A stretch of DNA of 11,010 nucleotides. It comes from DASSKW01 sp035701115 (GTDB taxonomy: Bacteria; Pseudomonadota; Gammaproteobacteria; Natronospirales; REEB76). The number at the start of each line of letters is the position of its first letter. Position 1 is the stretch's first letter. The DNA is taken from positions 1 to 11,010 of the forward strand of contig DASSOA010000013.1 in NCBI GenBank assembly GCA_035701115.1. The letters run 5' to 3'. The notes beneath the pieces are model-generated. The model did not search any database. It was not told where the DNA came from and was given only the letters and a program-made list of their open reading frames with translations. The position numbers were made by a program, and so were the translations under genes. This document shows positions 6,376-11,010 of the stretch, piece after piece.

Positions 6376-7674
6376 ATGCGTGTTCCTGAAATTCTGCTGC
6401 TGGAATCGCAGCACAAGCCCGGTAATCTCGGGCGCATCCTGACTGCCATCGGCGAATGCGGTGTGGTCATTGATCACATTTCACTGGTGCGGCGTACCCA
6501 GGATCGCAGCGTCTGGGAAATCACCGTCGAAATGGATGAGGAAGCCGGCAAGCAATTGTATGACGAGCTGGCCAAGCTGCCGTATTGCAAACTGCTCGGG
6601 CGCTCCGACCGCGTATTCGACCGCCATCGCGGCGGCAAAATCGAAACGGTTTCCAAGGTGTCGCTGGATTCGATCCAGCAGCTGCGTGACGTCTACACGC
6701 CCGGTGTCGCGCGCGTCTGTCTTGCCATCCAGAAGGATCCGGACAAGGTCTGGGAATACACCAATCTCGGCAACACGGTTGGCATCATAACCAACGGCAC
6801 CGCGATTCTGGGCCTGGGACACATCGGCTCGATCCCGGGGCTGCCGGTCATGGAAGGCAAGGCCATGATCTATTCCAAGTTTGTTGGAATTTCAGGCGTG
6901 CCGATCCTGCTCAACGATACGGATCCGAAAAAAGTCATTGACGCGGTGCTGGCAATCGAAAGCTCGTTTGGCGCGATTCATCTCGAGGACATTGCCGCGC
7001 CGGCCTGTTTCGAGATCGAAGACACGCTGACGCGCAAACTCGACAAACCGGTCATGCAGGACGATCAGCATGGAACCGCGGTGGTCACGCTCGGCGCGCT
7101 ACTGTCGGCGACATCGCGCCTGAACCGGGACCTGAAAGAATGCGTGGTCGGCCAGATCGGGCTCGGCGCCGCGGGCATTGGGATTTCCAGTCTGCTGCTG
7201 AACTACGGCGTCAAACAGATGCTGGGTTCCGATCTGCGCGAAGAGGCGCTGACGCGGCTTGAAGCCATGGGGGGCAAACGCGCCGGCATGGCGGAGATCA
7301 TGCAGAAAGCCGATATCGTCATCGCGACCACCGGTGTGAAGGGCTTGATCAAACCGGAATGGGTTCGCAAAGGGCAGCTCATTTTTGCGTTGTCGAATCC
7401 CGAAGCGGAAATCGAGCCGCGTCTGGCGCTGGAGCGCGGCGCGGCATTCGCGACCGACGGCCGCAGCGTCAACAACGCGCTGGGTTTTCCGGCGCTGTTC
7501 CGCGGCGCGCTCGATGCGCGCGCCAAACGCTTTACCAAGGAAATGTATCTGGCGGCGGCGGCCAAACTCGCGGAACTCGCGCCGCCGGACGAACTGTTAC
7601 CGCATGTGCTGGACAGGACCGTGCACGCCACTGTCGCCGAAGCAGTCAAACTGGCGGCGCTGAAAACTCAGTAG
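6376..7674 (+). CDS. ACT domain-containing malic enzyme (malate dehydrogenase, oxaloacetate-decarboxylating)
   Basis: This 432-residue cytoplasmic enzyme should convert malate to pyruvate and CO2 with reduction of NAD(P). Residues about 4-75 form an ACT domain (ILLLESQHKPGNLGRILTAI), a small-molecule sensing fold, joined to a malic N-domain. Catalytic features are Tyr107 in VYTPGVARVC, Lys162 in VMEGKAMIYSKF, metal ligand candidates Glu204/Asp205 in IHLEDIAAP and Asp229/Asp230 in MQDDQHGTAVV. The NAD-binding part has GLGAAG (262-267), an Asp286 at the end of the second strand, FALSNPEAEI (337-346) and RSVNNALGFPALFRGAL (363-379). All key residues are present. Asp286 is compatible with NAD, but the cofactor is not proven. 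ATG 6376 has GGTAA eight bases upstream. The ACT ligand is unknown; an amino acid is the usual kind. The 3' end overlaps the convergent gene by 7 bases. Confidence 0.93.
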   Translation: MRVPEILLLESQHKPGNLGRILTAIGECGVVIDHISLVRRTQDRSVWEITVEMDEEAGKQLYDELAKLPYCKLLGRSDRVFDRHRGGKIETVSKVSLDSIQQLRDVYTPGVARVCLAIQKDPDKVWEYTNLGNTVGIITNGTAILGLGHIGSIPGLPVMEGKAMIYSKFVGISGVPILLNDTDPKKVIDAVLAIESSFGAIHLEDIAAPACFEIEDTLTRKLDKPVMQDDQHGTAVVTLGALLSATSRLNRDLKECVVGQIGLGAAGIGISSLLLNYGVKQMLGSDLREEALTRLEAMGGKRAGMAEIMQKADIVIATTGVKGLIKPEWVRKGQLIFALSNPEAEIEPRLALERGAAFATDGRSVNNALGFPALFRGALDARAKRFTKEMYLAAAAKLAELAPPDELLPHVLDRTVHATVAEAVKLAALKTQ

Positions 7675-8135
7675 CCGATTCCGGCGCGCCGGTAGACGAA
7701 TGCCAGCAGCCAGAGTGGGCCAATCAGCAAAAACTGGATGTCCTTGAAAAAGGAAGGTTTGCGACCCTCGATCTTGTGGCCGATAAACTGGCCGATCCAC
7801 GCGAGCACGAATACGCCGGCCGATACGGCCCACAGCGGATATGACAGGCGGCTTGCGGCAGCAACGATCGCGATCACTGCGAGCGTGACGACCGTCATGC
7901 CAATCGCCAGACGCCAGGCGAGTGCATAGTAATAAACGAGTGCGAGGGCGATAAACAGCACACCCCAATTGAGGAACGGGGTGCGTACCGACCAGCTGGC
8001 GGGCACCGGCAGCGACCACAACAGCCCGATCAGGGACAATACAATGAGGGGAACGCACACCCAGTGCACGCGCTTGTTGACCGGATTGCGGTGGCTGTCG
8101 CCGTACTCGTCAAGCCAACTGTGGATGCTGCGCAT
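7668..8135 (-). CDS. DUF962/Mpo1-like membrane protein
   Basis: This 155-residue protein matches the DUF962 (YGL010w/Mpo1-like) family. The N-terminus carries the family signature, LDEYGDSHRNPVNKRVHW, with His15 and His24. Four hydrophobic stretches follow (about 28-43, 54-72, 77-94, 99-119), then GHKIEGRKPSFF (119-130) with His120, and a last hydrophobic segment (133-147). Yeast Mpo1 is an iron-dependent dioxygenase that shortens 2-hydroxy fatty acids by one carbon, using conserved histidines. Those visible here fit, but bacterial activity is an inference. GGAGAGG on the minus strand, five bases before the ATG, fixes the start. It is divergent from a hotdog-fold protein gene and convergent with the malic enzyme gene, sharing 7 bases with it. 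Family is clear; substrate is not. Confidence 0.88.
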   Translation of the reverse strand: MRSIHSWLDEYGDSHRNPVNKRVHWVCVPLIVLSLIGLLWSLPVPASWSVRTPFLNWGVLFIALALVYYYALAWRLAIGMTVVTLAVIAIVAAASRLSYPLWAVSAGVFVLAWIGQFIGHKIEGRKPSFFKDIQFLLIGPLWLLAFVYRRAGIGY

Positions 8136-8187
8136 AACTGCCTCTCCGGTTGGGTCTACACTCTAGTCACTCAGTTCGGGCACCATT
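8136..8187. promoter_or_regulatory. Divergent intergenic region between the DUF962 and DUF4442 genes
   Basis: These 52 bases must hold the starts of both divergent genes unless they are transcribed from elsewhere. On the minus strand a GGAGAGG ribosome site (8141-8147) is clear. TACACT (8157-8162) on the plus strand and TAGAGT on the minus strand, almost at the same place, are -10-like (four of six matches each), but no good -35 hexamer accompanies either. Promoter function is therefore tentative. Confidence 0.3.
8141..8147 (-). promoter_or_regulatory. Ribosome binding site of the DUF962 gene
   Basis: GGAGAGG on the minus strand lies five bases before the ATG at 8135. It supports that start for the small membrane protein. 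Confidence 0.7.
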
Positions 8188-8697
8188 ATGGGACTGCTGC
8201 GCTTTATCGCCAATCTCCGCTTTCTCTCCGAAGCCCGGCGCCTGGAGCTGTACCCGCCGTTCCTGGTGATGCGCATCAAGGTGCTGGAGATGCGCGACAA
8301 CTGGCGCCACATCCGCATCCGCCTGCCGCTCAACACGTTTTCCCGCAATCTCGGCGGCACCATGTTCGGCGGTTCCCAGGCGGCGTTGGCGGATCCCATT
8401 GCGGCATTGTCCTGCGCGCGGGTGTTTCCGGGTTATTCGGTCTGGACCCGGGCCATGGAAATCGACTTCCACAAGGGTGGCGACACGGATCTGGAACTGC
8501 GCTTCGATTTTCTGGCGGAACAGGAGGCTGCTATCGCAGCGGAACTCGCGGCCAAAGGGCGGGCGACCCCGACCTTTGAATACGGCTTCTATCTCAAAGA
8601 CGGCAGTCAATGCACGCGGATCCGCAACACGGTGGCGATCCGACCCAAAGGCTACGTCAAGACGCCCGCCAAACCCCTGTATCTGGACGAACTCTGA
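8188..8697 (+). CDS. DUF4442 hotdog-fold protein, thioesterase-like
   Basis: This 169-residue soluble protein resembles DUF4442 (PF14539), a hotdog-fold family related to acyl-CoA thioesterases. The helical N-terminus (RFIANLRFLSEARRLELYPP) leads into strands with IRLPLNTFSRNLGGTMFGG (about 49-67). GGTMFGGSQAALADPIAAL then forms the central hotdog helix, where thioesterases carry the acidic catalytic residue; Asp in LADP is the candidate. Later strands include VWTRAMEIDFHKGGDTDLELRF and YGFYLKDGSQCTRIRNTVAIRP. Length agrees with the family. If active it would hydrolyse an acyl-thioester such as an acyl-CoA, but no substrate is known from sequence. It is divergently placed from the DUF962 gene, a possible fatty-acid enzyme. 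The start ATG has only a weak GGG upstream. Confidence 0.8.
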   Translation: MGLLRFIANLRFLSEARRLELYPPFLVMRIKVLEMRDNWRHIRIRLPLNTFSRNLGGTMFGGSQAALADPIAALSCARVFPGYSVWTRAMEIDFHKGGDTDLELRFDFLAEQEAAIAAELAAKGRATPTFEYGFYLKDGSQCTRIRNTVAIRPKGYVKTPAKPLYLDEL

Positions 8698-8800
8698 CGG
8701 TTGCAAAAGACCTTGCCTCAACTGCGTCGGGCCGGCGGTTCGCTTTTGTCCCGATATAGACTAGGCTTATCCGGCACCCTGCGAGCGATGGGAACCCGCC
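8698..8800 (+). promoter_or_regulatory. Intergenic region with a -10-like element before the DUF3775-like gene
   Basis: TATAGACT at 8755-8762 contains two overlapping -10-like hexamers (each four of six), about 40 bases before the next ATG. No convincing -35 lies 16-18 bases upstream, where the sequence is GC-rich. CAAAAG (8704-8709) and CTTTTG (8743-8748) are inverted copies but far apart. A separate promoter is plausible but weakly supported. Confidence 0.3.
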
Positions 8801-9094
8801 ATGAAAAAACTCAAACCCGCGACCGTGCGGGAAATGATCCGCCACTGCGAATCCGGCGAATTGGACCGGCTCGTGGGCATACTGGTGCGCCTGTCACCGG
8901 ATGAATTATCGGAACTCAAGGCACTGATCTGGCTGGGACGTGACGGGCACTCGCCGAAACACTGGGATGCGCTCGTGATCGAAGCCCGCGCGAAACTGGA
9001 TGCAGACACGCCGCGCTATCTCGCGGAAGAAAAGCATCTCGCGACGGATCTGCGCAAGGGTTTGGAAAGCATGGAAAACGCCGGCCGCATCTGA
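8801..9094 (+). CDS. Small DUF3775-like protein
   Basis: This 97-residue protein is soluble and probably all helical. The segment from LSPDELSELKALIWLGRDG (31-49) through PRYLAEEKHLATDLRKGLESM resembles DUF3775, whose members share an E-x-x-E-L-x-A-L-x-W-x-G-R core and a later Y-L...L...L-x-x-G-L pattern. I recognise this from memory of the family, so the match is moderate. No catalytic motif, signal peptide, cysteine pair or membrane segment is present, and the function is unknown. GGGA at 8790-8793 sits seven bases before the ATG. It ends ten bases from the stop of the convergent TPM gene. Its codon use looks like that of its neighbours, so it is most likely real. Confidence 0.75.
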   Translation: MKKLKPATVREMIRHCESGELDRLVGILVRLSPDELSELKALIWLGRDGHSPKHWDALVIEARAKLDADTPRYLAEEKHLATDLRKGLESMENAGRI

Positions 9095-9110
9095 ACCGCG
9101 CCGCTCAGAT
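9089..9110. repeat. Inverted repeat spanning two convergent stop codons
   Basis: ATCTGA (9089-9094) and TCAGAT (9105-9110) are perfect inverted copies separated by ten GC-rich bases. Each arm is the final Ile codon plus the TGA stop of one of the two convergent genes. It could form a hairpin in either transcript, but there is no T-run on either side. It may be a weak bidirectional 3' end or simple coincidence. Confidence 0.35.
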
Positions 9111-9725
9111 TTCGATCAGACCATCCGACAATTCGTTGGCATCGTCCGCGCGCGGCGGATAATGTTCCGACATCGCTTTTCCACAGGCCTCGATTGCGGC
9201 GACGAAGGCCTGCGTCGCATCACCGTGTCGCATGGCTGAGACAAACGTATCCACCACAGTCTGCCAGCGTTCGGTGCCCACCCGTTCATGAATGCCCTGA
9301 TCGGCGACGATCTCCACATAGCGTTCCGCAAGCGAGACGAAGAACAGTACGCCGGAATGTTCGCGCGTCATGTGCACGCCCTGGATATAGAACTGTGCTT
9401 TCGCCATCCGTGACGAGCGCGCCTGTTTCACCGATGCCGGAATTAGACGAAGATGCAGCGACGGAATCGAAAGGAAAAGCAGAGCCAGCGCGATAAACAG
9501 GCCGAGTTGCAGCTGATAGACATGAATCCAGGACCAGGGCACCGACGCCAGCATGAGTGCGCCGGGAACCAGCAATGCCACACAGGCTGCCCACAACAGC
9601 GGCAGGAACAGATAGTGGTCGCTCTGCCGGGCTGCCACCGCGACAAACTCGCCACTGGTGTTGCGTTCGGCGGCATGAATCGCCGCAGTAATGCGGGCGC
9701 GGTCTTCGTCACGGAAGCGAATCAT
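9105..9725 (-). CDS. TPM-domain membrane protein (LemA/TPM cluster)
   Basis: This 206-residue protein looks like the membrane TPM-domain group. It begins MIRFRDEDRARITAAIHAAE, followed by TSGEFVAV (23-30), which matches the first strand of a TPM domain. Two transmembrane helices (about 39-60 and 68-90) interrupt the domain. It resumes with SGVLFFVSLAERYVEIVADQG (124-144), a typical TPM strand pair, and a helical end (WQTVVDTFVSAMRHGD and FVAAIEACGKAMSEHYPP). There is no signal peptide, so the N-terminus is probably cytoplasmic or anchored by the first helix. The start at 9725 is set by GGGGAGA six bases upstream. The frame stays open to 9944, but that stretch runs antisense through the Gly-rich codons of the next gene and gives an artificial Arg/Trp-rich extension. 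It follows the upstream TPM gene by 29 bases. Function is not known. Confidence 0.82.
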   Translation of the reverse strand: MIRFRDEDRARITAAIHAAERNTSGEFVAVAARQSDHYLFLPLLWAACVALLVPGALMLASVPWSWIHVYQLQLGLFIALALLFLSIPSLHLRLIPASVKQARSSRMAKAQFYIQGVHMTREHSGVLFFVSLAERYVEIVADQGIHERVGTERWQTVVDTFVSAMRHGDATQAFVAAIEACGKAMSEHYPPRADDANELSDGLIEI

Positions 9726-9731
9726 CTTCTG

Positions 9732-9738
9732 TCTCCCC
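9732..9738 (-). promoter_or_regulatory. Ribosome binding site fixing the start of the membrane TPM gene
   Basis: GGGGAGA on the minus strand lies six bases before the ATG at 9725, in the 29-base gap after the preceding TPM gene. It rejects the much longer open frame that starts inside that gene. Confidence 0.7.
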
Positions 9739-9754
9739 GATAGCGTCGCCTCAC

Positions 9755-10540
9755 CTACCAGCTCCCCGATGCGCCGCCGCCGCCAAACGACCCACCGCCG
9801 CCTGAAAAACCGCCGCCACCGAATCCTCCACCACCGAATCCGCCGCCGCCAAAACCACCACCCCAGCCGCCGAACCCGCCCAGCCACCACCACAGGCTGC
9901 TGCCGCGACGTCCGGGAAAAAAGATGGCCGAAGCGAGCGGCCACAACGCGAACAGGATAATGATGAACATCATGAAGCCGGTTGAGGAATGCTCTCGGAC
10001 CTTGCGGCTGTGTTCTGCCTCGGCCTGGCCGCCAAGCACGTCCAGGATTGCATCAACGCCGGCGGTGATTCCGCCGGCATAGTCGTTCTGTTTCAAATGC
10101 GGCACGATAACGTTGCGGATGATGTTGTCGCACTGGGCATCGGTTAGCGTGCCCTCGAGACCGTAACCCACTTCGATGCGCACCTGGTGTTCGCCGCTGT
10201 CAACGATCAGCAGCGCGCCGGTATTCTTGCCCTTCCGGCCGATGCCCCAGTGGCGCCCCAACTGATACCCCCAGTATTCGATCGGATATCCGTTGAGGGT
10301 CGGCACGGTAACCACGACCAGCTGGTTTTCGCTTTGATTCGCGTAGGCGGCAAGTTTTGCCGTCAGATCATTTGCGACATCAGCGGGCAGGAGATGGGCA
10401 GTATCGACAACCGGTCCGCTCAGTGCAGGGAACGGCGGCATGGATGCATCGCTTTGCGCCGACGCGTCAAACGCAAATGACGCAAACAGCACCGCTGCGA
10501 TCAATGCCGCAGCGGTGCGCCACGAATGTACCCGGATCAT
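9755..10540 (-). CDS. Secreted or membrane-anchored TPM-domain protein with glycine-rich tail
   Basis: This 261-residue protein belongs to the TPM (TLP18.3/Psb32/MOLO-1, PF04536) family, YgcG-like. Residues 1-28 form a signal peptide (hydrophobic 9-24, likely cut after ASA-28). The TPM domain spans about 40-170: VVDTAHLLPADV (44-55), ENQLVVVTVPTLNG (71-84), GRKGKNTGALLIVD (101-114), VRIEVGYGLEGTLTDAQ (120-136). One membrane helix follows (about 188-208), then a tail of Gly, Phe and Trp (221-261) with repeated FGGGG units ending in GASGSW, an ending common in this family. The domain would face the periplasm. Two bases separate it from the lemA stop, and its ribosome site is weak, so coupling to lemA is likely. 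Proposed roles for the family (repair or phosphatase in plastids, envelope work in bacteria) do not settle its job here. Confidence 0.92.
   Translation of the reverse strand: MIRVHSWRTAAALIAAVLFASFAFDASAQSDASMPPFPALSGPVVDTAHLLPADVANDLTAKLAAYANQSENQLVVVTVPTLNGYPIEYWGYQLGRHWGIGRKGKNTGALLIVDSGEHQVRIEVGYGLEGTLTDAQCDNIIRNVIVPHLKQNDYAGGITAGVDAILDVLGGQAEAEHSRKVREHSSTGFMMFIIILFALWPLASAIFFPGRRGSSLWWWLGGFGGWGGGFGGGGFGGGGFGGGGFSGGGGSFGGGGASGSW
9810..9854 (-). repeat. Three tandem 15-base repeats encoding the FGGGG units
   Basis: Three imperfect 15-base units (9810-9824, 9825-9839, 9840-9854 on the plus strand) encode successive Phe-Gly-Gly-Gly-Gly blocks of the TPM protein tail. They differ mostly at codon third positions. 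Such an array can gain or lose units in frame by slippage. Confidence 0.75.
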
Positions 10541-10542
10541 GT

Positions 10543-11010
10543 TCAGAACTGAACCTTCGGCGCCTGTTCGGCGTTCGGCGTAGTAGCGGTGAAATTCTGC
10601 AACGGCCGCTTGTCGCTGTAGAACATCGAGCGATACCAGCGTCCCGGAATCGTGGTCAACTCGGTGTTGTACTGTTGCACGGCGAGAATGTAATCGCGGC
10701 GCGCGACGGCGATCCGGTTCTCGGTACCTTCAAGCTGCGACTGCAAGGTCAGAAAATTCTGATCCGCCTTGAGATTGGGATAGTTTTCCGTCACCACCAT
10801 CAGTCGCGACAGCGCGTTGCTGAGTGCGCCCTGGTTCTGCTCGAACTGGTGGAAGGCCTGCGGATTGGTAAGGATGTTGGCGGGTACCTGCATCTGCGTC
10901 ACCTTGGCCCGCGCCTGTGTCACCGCTTCCAGCACGTCGGCTTCATGCTTGGCATAGCCTTTGACCGTCGCCACCAGATTGGGTACCAGGTCGGCGCGGC
11001 GCTGGTATTC
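10543..11010 (-). CDS. lemA: LemA family protein, N-terminus missing at window edge
   Basis: The minus-strand frame is open from the window edge to a TGA at 10543-10545, giving the last 155 residues. The first, EYQRRADLVPNLVATVKGYAKHE, is the LemA signature that follows the single N-terminal membrane helix, so about 30-45 residues are missing. ENYPNLKADQNF, LEGTENRIAVARRDY and AVQQYNT are further hallmarks, and the end FYSDKRPLQNF then a short Ala/Pro-rich tail is also typical. LemA proteins form helical bundles, with an N-terminal anchor. This is the membrane LemA, not the unrelated Pseudomonas sensor kinase once called LemA. It lies two bases before the TPM gene, the usual lemA–TPM order, and presumably heads this operon; the promoter is outside the window. 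An internal GTG at 10974 is not the start. Confidence 0.95.
   Translation of the reverse strand, partial: EYQRRADLVPNLVATVKGYAKHEADVLEAVTQARAKVTQMQVPANILTNPQAFHQFEQNQGALSNALSRLMVVTENYPNLKADQNFLTLQSQLEGTENRIAVARRDYILAVQQYNTELTTIPGRWYRSMFYSDKRPLQNFTATTPNAEQAPKVQF

Noticed and set aside
8698..8760. Possible intrinsic terminator after the hotdog-fold gene
   Set aside because: The CAAAAG/CTTTTG arms are 33 bases apart, the GC-rich centre does not fold into a clean stem, and there is no proper T-run after it.
9726..9944. N-terminal extension of the membrane TPM protein, rich in Arg and Trp
   Set aside because: It is the shifted-frame reading of the Gly-rich codons of the preceding gene on the same strand; a good ribosome site marks the start at 9725.
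1..11010. Mobile elements, CRISPR arrays, tRNA or defence genes
   Set aside because: No transposase or integrase motifs, regularly spaced direct repeats, or cloverleaf-like sequences were seen; all larger frames are assigned to housekeeping or common envelope families.

Overview
The window reads as a stretch of ordinary chromosome from a proteobacterium of fairly high GC. A gammaproteobacterium is most likely, because sensor kinase–regulator genes of the AlgZ/AlgR type lie directly upstream of hemC-hemD-hemX-hemY, as in Pseudomonas and relatives. Some betaproteobacteria share this order, so the class is not proven. Coding density is very high, codon use looks uniform, and I see no mobile element, phage gene, CRISPR array, tRNA or rRNA.

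Layout: (1) positions 1-318 hold the 3' end of a beta-hydroxyacid dehydrogenase, followed by a terminator-like hairpin. (2) Positions 379-6269 are a tightly packed same-strand block: an AlgZ/LytS-type sensor kinase, an AlgR/LytTR-type regulator, hemC (with a TTG start), hemD, hemX and hemY. Four of the five junctions overlap or nearly touch. (3) Positions 6376-7674 encode a malic enzyme with an N-terminal ACT domain, behind its own plausible promoter. (4) A small membrane protein of the DUF962/Mpo1 family (minus strand) ends tail-to-tail with it. Divergent from that are a DUF4442 hotdog-fold protein and a short DUF3775-like protein. (5) From 9105 to the right edge, on the minus strand, is a lemA–TPM–TPM cluster: LemA (N-terminus cut off by the window edge), a secreted or anchored TPM protein with a glycine-rich tail, and a membrane TPM-like protein.

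How the genes work together: HemC and HemD make uroporphyrinogen III from porphobilinogen. HemX and HemY are membrane proteins that travel with them, and their exact roles are not settled. The kinase–regulator pair is probably co-transcribed with or next to this pathway by ancestral linkage, and a regulatory tie is possible. The LemA/TPM set probably acts together in the cell envelope. I found no clearly new system. The points most worth a second look are the ACT–malic enzyme fusion, the degenerate ATP-binding site of the sensor kinase, the two different TPM architectures beside lemA, and the possible lipid pairing of DUF962 with DUF4442.
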